A stretch of 64,000 bases of DNA from Rhynchopus euleeides (Eukaryota > Euglenozoa > Diplonemea > Diplonemida > Diplonemidae), in assembly GCA_963210315.1 (NCBI GenBank), contig OY723303.1:1116001-1180000 (forward strand), given 5' to 3'. The notes below the pieces were generated by a model. It ran no database searches. It was not told the origin of the DNA and saw nothing but the letters and a program-made list of their open reading frames with translations. The translations under genes were made by a program, and so were the position numbers. Position 1 is the first letter of the stretch. The number at the start of each line of letters is the position of its first letter. Shown here piece after piece: positions 49,001 through 59,512 of the stretch.

Positions 49001-51984
49001 ATTTATCTACCCCACCCATTACCTCCCCTCGCCCCAACTTTGTACGAGGGCATCAATCTCCCAAGCGCAGGGATACTGTATCATCCTCAGCTTTGCGATT
49101 GCCATCACTGAGCCCCCCGCCCCCACCTGGAAGTGTGTGAGGGGGGAAGGGCACGCTGCCCCATGCAGCCGCTTCACACGAGCGGATTATGGGTTTGCGG
49201 GAGGCAGTTTTCGTTGCCGTCTTCACCTTTCGGCCTCCGTGTCGGTACACTGGCTCTGTATGTACAATGCTTGCGATGCGTCCACACCCGGATTTGCAAA
49301 AGTGCATCCGTGCGTACGTGCGCACATATTACGTAAACTGCCATTATTGCCCGAGGGAGTTTACAGAGGTCTATACCGCCCTGGAAACATCCCGTGTAAC
49401 GCCCTTCTGAGGGAGGGCAGAGCGGGGACCGGGATCGTCAAATTTGACACCTTGCAACGTAACTCACACACCCCCCACCCCCCGAATTTCGACACTCTGG
49501 AGACTTGATTTCCCATTCACTCTCGACAATCAAACCCCCCGAATTTCGACCCACTGCGGATATCGTCATGCAGAACCATAACTCATTTGTTTTGTGGCAA
49601 CCCACAGCCAGGCGTATGCCGCCCTCCCCCCCCCACACACACATCCACACATTCCCCACGCCCCCATCCCAGATTTTTTCCGGTCAGTTGTGTTTTTTTT
49701 CGGTTTTTTGTGCGCAAGCGGGGGGGGAGGGTCATCTCTGTTTGCGCCTTGCTGCGGGGTGGGAGGGGGGGGGGGGCGGGAGATGTGCGGGTGAAATAAG
49801 AGAGGGAGTGGGGGGAGGGGGGGGGGGGAGACTGCACCGTACTACCCGTTGCAAGCGAGAGCAACAGGAGACGATGCAAGAGGGAGTGAAGTGAAAAAAA
49901 TGTGCGTAAGCGGCATGCTTGCCTCAGGGCTTGGTGGGTAGGTTTCCTGGCCCGATTCTACCGGGTGACACCGACGCTTTCCAAAAAGATTCATGTGTGT
50001 GTGTGTGGGAGGTGAGAATCGCATAAAAGTTGTGAGTGTGTCCTGCACTACTGCAACGGGATTCGGCGCACAGTTCTTCAGTGAGGGTGGGCGGTGGGGT
50101 GGGTGGAGTCAGCTCTGGCTTGATTTTCTACTTCACTGCCCCCCCCCCCTGCAGGGTACTCCCTGCACATCGCCTCTGCATATGGCGGAGCCGAAGGCCA
50201 CGGTATCATGAGTGGATTGGCAATCTGCCTGCCCGGGACACCCTAAACGGTGTCGACTGTTTTGTGGGCACTGCCGTGATTTGACGCTCCGTTGCGGAGC
50301 ACGCCGGCTTTTGCATGGAACGCCAAACTTCGTCAGGCAAAGGTTTGGTTGAAGCGCGTATTGTTGTTGTGTGCGCGTGCCGATCAGTTTTAAAGCGGGT
50401 GTCAGCTCCCGAACCCACGTGGGGCTGTAACAACCCCCCTCCCCAGCTTCCGGGGGGGGAGAGGTGTTGGGGGACTTGCTTTACCTTCACTCTGTTGACA
50501 ACCCTTCCCACCCCACCCCCTCACTCGTATGTCCGCCTCACGTCTCCAGCTCTCGCTTCCTTCACCCCGACCCAGCAACATCTGCTGCTGAGTCGAACAG
50601 GGTCCGTGCCCCTGCCTGATAGGCTGATCTCTGAATCCCACCCATTCACCCCGCCCCCCCTTTCTCTCTCTCCCGTATACCTACAGTGACTGTACAGAGC
50701 AGCATATCCCAGCGAACAGAATATATTTTCGCACAGCCCCTTATCTCACGCACCCTGTACGAGGTACTGCAGCCAAAGAACCCAGATCGAAGTCTGTTGT
50801 GTTGATGACAAGGCTCGGGATGGGTTCTGGCACCCGTCAAATTCAAGTGTTGAAGTGTCGGAGGAAGGCACGGGGGTGGGGGGGCAAACGCCCGTCCCGA
50901 GGCTTCTTCTCTTCCTTTACCCTTCAGGCAAAACCCCCCAACCTCTCTGTGCCCTCTGATGAGGGCCAATGCTTTTAGAGCTGGCATATGTTTTTCTCTC
51001 TCTCTCTCACGTGGGATTGGGCCTGACACACGGTGCATTCAACGCCGTCCCCCGCCTTGATAGAGAGGAGCACACACCCCCTCGCAGCAGCTCGGAAGAG
51101 GTTTCACTGATGATGTGATGGCGGTCAATCTGTGCGCTGCGATGCTGGAGCATGGCACAACGTGTTATCAACTTGGTGATGATGGACTCGTTATATTATG
51201 AGTCTGCATTGCCTGTCTGGACACAGCTGTGCCATTCTTTGGGACCCCTATTGCCTTCTTCCTGTTGGTGCTGAAGAGGGGCATGTTGTCATGCAGTGGG
51301 GCCGCCTTTATGATTGCCCTTGAGGCTTCTCAATCGGAAATGCAGAGAAGTGCGGAACGGAGGTCTGTGCCTGCCCCTCACAAAACCGGTTCCAAAGCGA
51401 AACAGTTTGACACGCAGTGACACAGGGCGAATTGCACCTCCTATATTTCCCCTTAGCAAGGTTGCTTTGGATAGAAACCTCCTCCGTCCTCCCCACCCGT
51501 GTGGCCGTGTCCTATTCCGACCCCACACGACTCGTATGTCCGTTCCCTGCCCGGCAAATGCCAGGATCTGTCCTTCCTAAGATCTGCATCTTTCCCCAGC
51601 ACTCTAACCCCCACATACCTGAAGCTTATTCTGACAAAAAGTGGCCAAAAACCCGGTACTTATAGGGGGTCTTCGCTGGTCGACAAACTTCGACAAACTT
51701 CGTCGTTCGTCACATAATTAGGAAAACGGCTGTTTCAGGGGGTTTTTCACCGAAGACGGCAGTGTTCTGACGACGACGACAGGGGTCTTCGACAAAAACT
51801 TCGTCAGCGAAGACCCCCCCCCAAAAATGAATTAAAAACCGGTTTTTCGGGGATTCTCGCTGTTCGTCACCTGTCGTCAAATTTTGACAAAATTCGACAA
51901 TTTTCACCTAAACCGACGGAAAATGCACCAAAATGCACCACCCACAGCCTGGGTCGTCCCAGGGTCTGGACATCACTCCCTGGG
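46073..51984. other. Long stretch without a recognised gene
   Basis: I find no convincing coding region in nearly 6 kb. Open frames are present but have shadow-like or low-complexity composition. Notable contents are: T-rich text with repeated TTTACCG/ACCGGTTTTT around 47070-47210; a GC hairpin at about 47428-47465; a long near-perfect stem-loop at 47703-47752; an AG dinucleotide run at 48786-48801; two degenerate copies of the dispersed motif (49500-49540, 50457-50515); and CTTCGACAAA-type repeats at 51670-51710 just before the satellite. Confidence 0.5.
47703..47752. repeat. Long stem-loop
   Basis: CGCGAAACCTCCCGTTGGTG... is followed at once by its reverse complement ...CACCAACGGGATGTTTCGCG, giving two ~24-base arms with one mismatch and almost no loop. 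It is too symmetrical to be chance and could be a cruciform, a small foldback element or an RNA hairpin. No gene lies nearby. Confidence 0.75.
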
Positions 51985-54035
51985 CTGGCCCAGCACTGCC
52001 GAGATCGGCCCATGTCCGGCCCAGCACTGCCGAGATCGGCCCATAGCCGGCCCAGCACTGCCGAGATCGGCCCATGTCCGGCCCAGTACGGGCGAGATCG
52101 GCCCATAGCCGGCCCAGCACTGCCGAGATCGGCCCATAGCCGGCCCAGTACTGCCGAGATCGGCCCGTAGCCGGCCCAGCACTGCCGAGATCGGCCCGTA
52201 GCCGGCCCAGTACGGGCGAGATCGGCCCATAGCCGGCCCAGTACGGGCGAGATCGGCCCATAGCCGGCCCAGCACTGCCGAGGTCGGCCCATGTCCGGCC
52301 CAGTACGGGCGAGATCGGCCCATAGCCGGCCCAGCACTGCCGAGATCGGCCCATAGCCGGCCCAGTACGGGCGAGATCGGCCCATGTCCGGCCCAGCACT
52401 GCCGAGATCGGCCCATAGCCGGCCCAGTACGGGCGAGATCGGCCCATGTCCGGCCCAGCACTGCCGAGATCGGCCCATAGCCGGCCCAGTACGGGCGAGA
52501 TCGGCCCATAGCCGGCCCAGCACTGCCGAGATCGGCCCATGTCCGGCCCAGTACGGGCGAGATCGGCCCATAGCCGGCCCAGCACTGCCGAGATCGGCCC
52601 ATAGCCGGCCCAGTACGGGCGAGATCGGCCCATGTCCGGCCCAGCACTGCCGAGATCGGCCCATAGCCGGCCCAGCACTGCCGAGATCGGCCCATGTCCG
52701 GCCCAGTACGGGCGAGATCGGCCCATGTCCGGCCCAGCACTGCCGAGATCGGCCCATAGCCGGCCCAGCACTGCCGAGATCGGCCCATGTCCGGCCCAGT
52801 ACGGGCGAGATCGGCCCATAGCCGGCCCAGCACTGCCGAGATCGGCCCATAGCCGGCCCAGTACTGCCGAGATCGGCCCGTAGCCGGCCCAGCACTGCCG
52901 AGATCGGCCCGTAGCCGGCCCAGTACGGGCGAGATCGGCCCATAGCCGGCCCAGCACTGCCGAGGTCGGCCCATGTCCGGCCCAGTACGGGCGAGATCGG
53001 CCCATAGCCGGCCCAGCACTGCCGAGATCGGCCCATAGCCGGCCCAGTACGGGCGAGATCGGCCCATGTCCGGCCCAGCACTGCCGAGATCGGCCCATAG
53101 CCGGCCCAGCACTGCCGAGATCGGCCCATAGCCGGCCCAGTACGGGCGAGATCGGCCCATAGCCGGCCCAGCACTGCCGAGATCGGCCCATGTCCGGCCC
53201 AGTACGGGCGAGATCGGCCCATAGCCGGCCCAGCACTGCCGAGATCGGCCCATAGCCGGCCCAGTACGGGCGAGATCGGCCCATGTCCGGCCCAGCACTG
53301 CCGAGATCGGCCCATAGCCGGCCCAGCACTGCCGAGATCGGCCCATGTCCGGCCCAGTACGGGCGAGATCGGCCCATGTCCGGCCCAGCACTGCCGAGAT
53401 CGGCCCATAGCCGGCCCAGCACTGCCGAGATCGGCCCATGTCCGGCCCAGTACGGGCGAGATCGGCCCATAGCCGGCCCAGCACTGCCGAGATCGGCCCA
53501 TAGCCGGCCCAGTACTGCCGAGATCGGCCCGTAGCCGGCCCAGCACTGCCGAGATCGGCCCGTAGCCGGCCCAGTACGGGCGAGATCGGCCCATAGCCGG
53601 CCCAGCACTGCCGAGGTCGGCCCATGTCCGGCCCAGTACGGGCGAGATCGGCCCATAGCCGGCCCAGCACTGCCGAGATCGGCCCATAGCCGGCCCAGTA
53701 CGGGCGAGATCGGCCCATGTCCGGCCCAGCACTGCCGAGATCGGCCCATAGCCGGCCCAGCACTGCCGAGATCGGCCCATAGCCGGCCCAGTACGGGCGA
53801 GATCGGCCCATAGCCGGCCCAGCACTGCCGAGATCGGCCCATAGCCGGCCCAGCACTGCCGAGATCGGCCCATAGCCGGCCCAGCACTGCCGAGATCGGC
53901 CCATAGCCGGCCCAGTACGGGCGAGATCGGCCCATAGCCGGCCCAGTACTGCCGAGATCGGCCCATAGCCGGCCCAGTACGGGCGAGATCGGCCCGTAGC
54001 CGGCCCAGCACTGCCGAGATCGGCCCATCGCCGGC
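51985..54035. repeat. 31-bp satellite array, about 66 units
   Basis: The unit begins GGCCCAGCACTGCCGAGATC and continues GGCCCATAGCC. Two positions vary among units: GCACTGCC/GTACGGGC/GTACTGCC, and CATAGCC/CATGTCC/CGTAGCC. The variants are arranged in blocks, and a stretch starting near 52622 recurs 651 bp later (21 units), so there is higher-order repetition. As 31 is not a multiple of three and the unit has no minus-strand stop, all three minus frames stay open for 640-710 codons; I regard these as by-products, not genes. The array ends directly at the cyclase fragment. Confidence 0.95.
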
Positions 54036-54046
54036 CGAGTAGTCGT

Positions 54047-54236
54047 ATGATGCTGAACGAAGACAGCCAGCAGGCGCTGCTCTTCGATGACTACTCCACA
54101 GAGACGAAGATCACGACACTCGTGGTCACAGACGTGCAGGCCTCGACCCTCTGCTTGGAGGAGTCTTTCGAGGGAATGCGGAAGGCGCTAAAAATCCACA
54201 ACCATGTGATCCGGAAGTGCATTGCGGGCATGGCGG
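54047..54236 (+). pseudogene. 5' fragment of a class III adenylate/guanylate cyclase domain
   Basis: About 63 residues. ITTLVVTDVQASTLCLEESF followed by MRKALKIHNHVIRKCIAGMAG matches the start of the class III cyclase catalytic domain; the Asp in VTDVQAST corresponds to a metal-binding Asp. In trypanosomatid receptor cyclases this segment is followed by YEVKTEGD. Here the match stops at G|GTATGAG (54236/54237), which looks like a GT splice donor in phase 1, but no continuation is visible in the next 350 bp before the USP-transposase gene, nor beyond it. It is therefore either exon material whose partner exons are missing or a truncated gene. The upstream part is replaced by the satellite. Confidence 0.65.
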
Positions 54237-54606
54237 GTATGAGGCAGGACATCATCGAAGTATGCAGGTAATCCGGTCTTCGCGTGTGTGTGGCCACTCG
54301 TCACTTCCACTTCACCTGGACGGCACTGCTTCTCGCTTCCTGTGCCAGACCAGGGAGTGCTAGAGTTTGCATCGCCGATGCCCTGTTATCGTAAAAGTGA
54401 GAGTTGGCAGTGCCGGCACTCCCGTGCGACACTTCTGTTCTGGGTAGCGTCAAGTGAGCTGTGACATCCGTCAGGTTCTGTCGCCGCGCACGCATCGACT
54501 GAGTGAATCCCTGGTGTCGCGGTAGTCTGCCCCCCTTCCCGCTCCGACCTTGTTCTCTGCGCTGGTTGCCGGTTTGATTTCCTGCGCCCACGGTCACTCA
54601 TCACCT
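54237..54606. other. Spacer before the USP-transposase gene
   Basis: No gene. If the USP-transposase ORF is a transposon, its left terminal repeat should lie here, but I could not match any inverted repeat to the region after 59406. The last ~60 bases carry a C/T-rich tract before the ATG at 54607. Confidence 0.4.
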
Positions 54607-57600
54607 ATGCAGGGTTTCGATGATATGTCGGAGCTTCGGGCACTCGTCGTATCTGCTTTGCAGGGGCTGACGATTTGGGGCAAGTGCTCCGAGCTCCCCG
54701 CCACCCTCTTCGGCTTGCTAGAGCGCGATGGGGTTGATATCACTAAGCAGCAAGTGGTATCCACGCTTTCCCGCTTCTTTCGCGACGACGGCGTGAAGCT
54801 GCAGAGGGGGGCGGTTTTGTGTGTAGAGCAAGTGGCCACCGCACACCTTCCCTCTACGAAAGAGGTGCAGCGCAAGGGGAGGCGCAAGACCACGGAGTAC
54901 TGCGTGCACGTCGGTCAGAAGCGATGCCCCTGCTTCCCCAGCACTGCTGCCCCCACGACGGCTGCTGCCCCCTCATCGCCGACGTCACCTGATGTGCCCG
55001 ACGTCTCCCCCCTGCCACCCGAGACCGGCTTGCCGAGTCCTCCCCCTGCGCCTGACTCCCCCACCTCCTCTGCTGCTGCGGACCCTATGCCTGCACCTCC
55101 GACCGATGACCCCCTCCCCCCGCTGTTTACAAACCCTGCTCCTCCCTCTTCTTCTGCTGCCCCGACTCCTCAGCCTTCCACCCCCACTACTCCCGACTTG
55201 CGAGTGCCCAGAGGCATTGACAACATTGGGGCGTCATGCTACGCGGCTGCGACCCTGCAGTACTTGTTTGCCAGCCCACTTGTCCGCGCAGTCTTCCTCG
55301 CGAATGCACGGTCTTTGCAGGATAGTGTCGATGAGTCGGGAATTGCCAACCTCAATGCTCTCAGTGTCCAGCAGGCATGCCTCCTTCAGGAGTCGGATCG
55401 TATGCAGTCTCTGGTCAGCCTGCTCGAGAAAGCGTGTGATGGCAAGAGGACCCTGGTGCGGCCCACTGCTCTGCTGACCTTGTCGCCAGCACAGTTCCAG
55501 AGTGGGGCGAGTCAGGAGGATCCCGACGACTTTCTGAGGCTGGCCCTGCTGGCCCCGCTTCGGGACTACGACGACCTCCTCGTGCACCAGAAGACGGTGG
55601 TTCGGTGCCTGCAGTGCAAGGCGGAGTCGGTGACGCCGCAGCATTTCCTGCTGTACCCGGTGTCGATTCCGGAGAGACCTGATGCCCTGAGCTTCGAGCA
55701 GCTCCTCCTCGGGTCGATGTGGGCATCCGAGGAGATGGATTACGAGTGCGATGCCCGGTGCCCTGGTGCGAAGCGCGCCATCATGAGTCAAGAGCCTGTC
55801 CTCATCCCGCGTGTCCTGATGGTGCAGTTGGTGCGCTTCCGCCACGACGGCCACACCGCGCGGAAGATTTTCACCCGCACGGATGTCCCCCTGGAGCTGG
55901 ATGTTGCGGGTAGGGCGTACTCTCTCCGCAGCGTCGTGGTCCACGACGGGAAGAGTGCCCAATCTGGGCACTACACCGCCTACTGTCGGTACGGTGATAC
56001 CTGGCGTTGGTACAACGACAACCAGGTCGTCAAGATTGCCAGCATGACGAAGACCTGCGCCAGGTTGAAGAGGGACAAAACCCCGTACCTCTTCCTGTTT
56101 GAGGAACAGCTCCCCCCTTCACCTTCATCGGCCGGAACTGCAACACCCCTCCCGCCCGCACCGAGGCCGCCTCCAGCCGCACCTGCACCACCGCCACCAC
56201 CACCTGGGGTTCCCGCACCCCCCACCGCCGTAGCTGATGCTTCAACGCCCGGAGACTCCACACCGAGGCCGCCTCCAGCCGCACCTGCATCTCCGCCGCC
56301 ACCACCTGGGGTTCCCGCACCCCCCACCGCCGTAGCTGATGCTTCAACGCCCGGAGACTCCACACCGAGGCCGCCTCCGATCGCACCTGCATCTGCAGCT
56401 CCGCCATCTCCGCCTGGGGTCGCCCCCTGCGCCCCTGCTGCAGCTGCTGCTACAACGCCCGGTGTTACCACATCCCCCGGATCTGCGACGCAACGAGCGG
56501 CCACGGGGTGGGCCACCGACAAAGTGTCTTTTCTGAAGGGGCTGTTTCAGGCCTATAAGGATGTGGTTGGCGGCTCCTCCGGCTACTCCCGGTTGGCAAA
56601 AATCCTCATGAGGAAGCCGTTCCTCTGGACCCAGGAGCATGTCTTCTGCGGCAATAGCAAGGGCGACTACCACTCCAGGCTCAGGCACAAGCTGTCGGAC
56701 TTCAACACCGCTTTGGGCAAGAAGACGCACGGCACGGTCACCCCCCTCGCATTCCCTCCGTTGAAAAACGACGGATTGCCGTTGGCGGACTATGTGTTCG
56801 AGCGCTGCAACCGCAGCAGGGCTGACACGGCTGACAGGCTTGTCAGCCAGTACTTCTGCAACCCCAAAGAGGCGAATACCCAGGCGAGGGCTTGCTACGA
56901 CAAGCACACCCGTCCTGGTGGCAGGGGCGACGGCTCCAACGACTCCGACGTGGTTGCGACCCCACCCTCAGTCCCAGCAGCCGCATCCCCCGGTTCCGTT
57001 GCAACAACAACTGACGCCCTCCCTCTGTCGGGCATGTCGGAAGCGTCCGTGCAGTATGTGGTCGATAAAACGATCCATGCGTTGGTGAAGGAAGGCACTC
57101 TCGCCTACGCCCCCTCTCCGCTGAAGTCTGAGCGCGAGGAGGTGCTGTCCGACTCTGACTTGGGCACTCCTCAGGCCAAGCGTGCCAGGGTGGAGGACAG
57201 CAGGACCGCCAAGCGCCCCCTGACGGAGGCTGCTGAAAGCGCAGTCCCCAAGAAGCGCCAGCGGAAGGGGAAAGGGACTGCAGAGGAGAAGCCGAAGCCT
57301 GTCGTCACCCCAAAGACTCTCCCTGATCCCCTGACTGCGGAGGACTTCGACAAGAAGGGACCCGCCGAGCGGATTGTGTGCGGCTTCGAGACCGGCCGTA
57401 ACGGCGCGGACCCCCGGCCGGCGTACATGGACCGTCGCCTCCTGAACGGTCCGGATCTGACGGCCCAGATCAAGGCCGCAGATGCGGCGTACAAGGGGCT
57501 CTGGGAGGCGCTCCTTGGCAGCTTGCCAAAACCGGAGAACCCAGCCCTCAAAAAGCTGGCTTCGGGGTTCGCCTCTGGGACGCGGTTCCAGGATGTCTGG

Positions 57601-59406
57601 CGTGCCGAGCATGTGCGGATGTGGCGCGAGCATCCGAAGCGGTTTGACCTGAGTCATCTCGCGGCGGAAGGTGTGCGCTTTCCTCCCGGCGCATGGTTGG
57701 CGCTTCGCCCGGGGCAGGGTCATCGGCCGCTGCAGGTGCAGCGCCATATCTTGCGCAAGGCTGCGGCAGCAGCCCGCCGGGAAGCCATCCCAGCAGGCAC
57801 CATCCACCCAGAGGCCCCCATCCCCTACATGGACCAACAAGCGAAGGTGCTGGCGCGCCGGTCGAAGACCAAGCAGGAGGCTGCTGTGAAGGCCATCTTC
57901 GTCTCCGATGAGGTGGGGGGGGTCGTGAAGCCGGGCAAGCGCAGCAAGGAGATGGAGGCGAAGTGGAAGAAGGCGAAGCGCCTCCTGAAGAAGAAGGACG
58001 CGGCTGCGGTGGAAGCTGCTTCCCAACCGGGGGCTGGCCGTGGGCGGAGAGACGGTATCTGCGAGCAGCTTGCCACCGTGCAAAAAAAGCTCTACGACCA
58101 GTACATCTCTGAGAAGGACGACCCCAACATCGCCCATCCACTCGTCGGCAAGCCCCTCTCGCAGATCGTCGAGGAAGGCCGTTCCACCTTCAACTGGGAC
58201 GAGGCCTGCAAGGGGCGTGTGCGTGAGCTGACCGGCCTCAGCGAGTGGCAGGTGGTGCTCCTGTATGAAAAGTACCAGTCGCCCAACCTGTTCACCCCCC
58301 ACCACCTCCTCCTCACCCTCCACCACCTCCGGCGGAAGCCGATCCAGCGCCTCCTGGCCGCCCCCTTCTCCTTCTCCGACATGGATCCTGCCCGGGCGAA
58401 GGTCTACGTCACGGAAGGGTTGGAGCACCTGTTCAGGAACATGAACGAGGTGGAGAACGTGCGGGATACGTCACACTGCGACCCCTACAACCACGCCCCT
58501 CTCTTCCCCGCTGTCACCCACATCCTCGATGTCACCTACATTCCTGTGGCGCGGGGGGGTGTAGACTGCGGCAACCTGAACTACTCCAGCTATTACGGCA
58601 AGGATGTAGTGAAGGTGCAAGTCGCCATCAACGCCTACGGCTTGGTATCGTACGTCACGGGTCCCCACCCAGGTTCAGAATCGGACTCCAGCCTGTGGGG
58701 TACGAGCAAGGACACCTCCCACGCCTTCCACCCCAACCTCGACGCGCACCACGTGGTTATGGGAGACGGGGCGTACGCCGGTGCATGGCGTTGTGTGATT
58801 GCCACAAGGCGGGTCGGCGGGACCGGGGACGAGAACCGGGTGGGGCCGCTGCAGCAGTCGATCATGCCCCGGGTCGACTGCCGTGAGTACGACGGTGCTC
58901 ACAACCTGATCCGGATGCGCGTCGAACGTGCGATCGCGAGGCTGAAGGTCTTCCGGATCTTGACGTACCAGTGGCTGCGTCTCACCACCGTCAACGATCT
59001 CAAGGAGATGACGGCATGCGTGAGCATCGTCGCGAATTTGCACAATTTCATGTGTAAATACGCCCTCCCGGAGCTGCCAGTCGGGCCCTACCCCAACAAG
59101 GTGACTGACTTCGTGCCTTGCAGGGGCGAGGCGCCTACACCTGCTGAGGATGAGGAGGACGCGGAGGAGGGCACCCCGAGGAAATCGTCTGGCCGCACCC
59201 CCCAGGTGCCCGACACCTCAAGGCAGGGCGACGAGGACGAGGACGACGAGTACGATTTGGAGACGCTTACCGCAGAGATCGCAGGGGGCCGCAGCGTGAG
59301 CGACCCCTTTCCGGTGGAGGCGGAGGAGGAGGGCGACGACGTCATGGATTCCCTCCTCGATGCGACACGGAGTGACGATGAGTGTGCAGAGTGGCATGAC
59401 CTGTGA
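54607..59406 (+). CDS. Ubiquitin-specific protease fused to a Harbinger-like DDE transposase
   Basis: 1599 residues in one frame from the ATG at 54607. Residues ~1-105 are a helical N-terminal region. Residues ~200-500 form a USP deubiquitinase: the Cys box GIDNIGASCYAAATLQ (Cys211), a zinc ribbon (CLQCK...CDARC), VLMVQLVRF, and the His box SGHYTAYCRYGDTWRWYNDN (His455), so the active site looks complete. A Pro-rich linker with ~34-residue tandem repeats follows (~515-630), then an uncharacterised ~130-residue globular part and basic NLS-like stretches. From ~1190 to 1500 is a DDE_Tnp_4 (PIF/Harbinger-type) transposase: ILDVTYIPV (Asp1308), GSESDSSLW (Asp1360), MGDGAYAG (Asp1387) and RVERAIARLK (Glu1440). 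An acidic tail ends it. The frame has no stop anywhere. Terminal repeats were not found, so transposon or domesticated status is open. Confidence 0.88.
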   Translation: MQGFDDMSELRALVVSALQGLTIWGKCSELPATLFGLLERDGVDITKQQVVSTLSRFFRDDGVKLQRGAVLCVEQVATAHLPSTKEVQRKGRRKTTEYCVHVGQKRCPCFPSTAAPTTAAAPSSPTSPDVPDVSPLPPETGLPSPPPAPDSPTSSAAADPMPAPPTDDPLPPLFTNPAPPSSSAAPTPQPSTPTTPDLRVPRGIDNIGASCYAAATLQYLFASPLVRAVFLANARSLQDSVDESGIANLNALSVQQACLLQESDRMQSLVSLLEKACDGKRTLVRPTALLTLSPAQFQSGASQEDPDDFLRLALLAPLRDYDDLLVHQKTVVRCLQCKAESVTPQHFLLYPVSIPERPDALSFEQLLLGSMWASEEMDYECDARCPGAKRAIMSQEPVLIPRVLMVQLVRFRHDGHTARKIFTRTDVPLELDVAGRAYSLRSVVVHDGKSAQSGHYTAYCRYGDTWRWYNDNQVVKIASMTKTCARLKRDKTPYLFLFEEQLPPSPSSAGTATPLPPAPRPPPAAPAPPPPPPGVPAPPTAVADASTPGDSTPRPPPAAPASPPPPPGVPAPPTAVADASTPGDSTPRPPPIAPASAAPPSPPGVAPCAPAAAAATTPGVTTSPGSATQRAATGWATDKVSFLKGLFQAYKDVVGGSSGYSRLAKILMRKPFLWTQEHVFCGNSKGDYHSRLRHKLSDFNTALGKKTHGTVTPLAFPPLKNDGLPLADYVFERCNRSRADTADRLVSQYFCNPKEANTQARACYDKHTRPGGRGDGSNDSDVVATPPSVPAAASPGSVATTTDALPLSGMSEASVQYVVDKTIHALVKEGTLAYAPSPLKSEREEVLSDSDLGTPQAKRARVEDSRTAKRPLTEAAESAVPKKRQRKGKGTAEEKPKPVVTPKTLPDPLTAEDFDKKGPAERIVCGFETGRNGADPRPAYMDRRLLNGPDLTAQIKAADAAYKGLWEALLGSLPKPENPALKKLASGFASGTRFQDVWRAEHVRMWREHPKRFDLSHLAAEGVRFPPGAWLALRPGQGHRPLQVQRHILRKAAAAARREAIPAGTIHPEAPIPYMDQQAKVLARRSKTKQEAAVKAIFVSDEVGGVVKPGKRSKEMEAKWKKAKRLLKKKDAAAVEAASQPGAGRGRRDGICEQLATVQKKLYDQYISEKDDPNIAHPLVGKPLSQIVEEGRSTFNWDEACKGRVRELTGLSEWQVVLLYEKYQSPNLFTPHHLLLTLHHLRRKPIQRLLAAPFSFSDMDPARAKVYVTEGLEHLFRNMNEVENVRDTSHCDPYNHAPLFPAVTHILDVTYIPVARGGVDCGNLNYSSYYGKDVVKVQVAINAYGLVSYVTGPHPGSESDSSLWGTSKDTSHAFHPNLDAHHVVMGDGAYAGAWRCVIATRRVGGTGDENRVGPLQQSIMPRVDCREYDGAHNLIRMRVERAIARLKVFRILTYQWLRLTTVNDLKEMTACVSIVANLHNFMCKYALPELPVGPYPNKVTDFVPCRGEAPTPAEDEEDAEEGTPRKSSGRTPQVPDTSRQGDEDEDDEYDLETLTAEIAGGRSVSDPFPVEAEEEGDDVMDSLLDATRSDDECAEWHDL

Positions 59407-59512
59407 GTTCTTCTTCTGGGAGGTTGAGGGGGTCCGCGGGGCGTTCTCTTGCGTTCTGGATTTCTGATGGCGTCCACTTCTTTTTGTTCGGTTCTGTGTT
59501 AATACTAACAGA

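Noticed and set aside
48774-49508. A 244-codon plus frame in the gene-free region
   Set aside because: Begins in an AG-repeat run, has biased composition and no recognisable feature.
51867-54028. Three overlapping minus-strand frames of 643-714 codons in the satellite
   Set aside because: They are translations of the 31-bp repeat in its three frames; the period alone keeps them open. There is no unique sequence of protein character.
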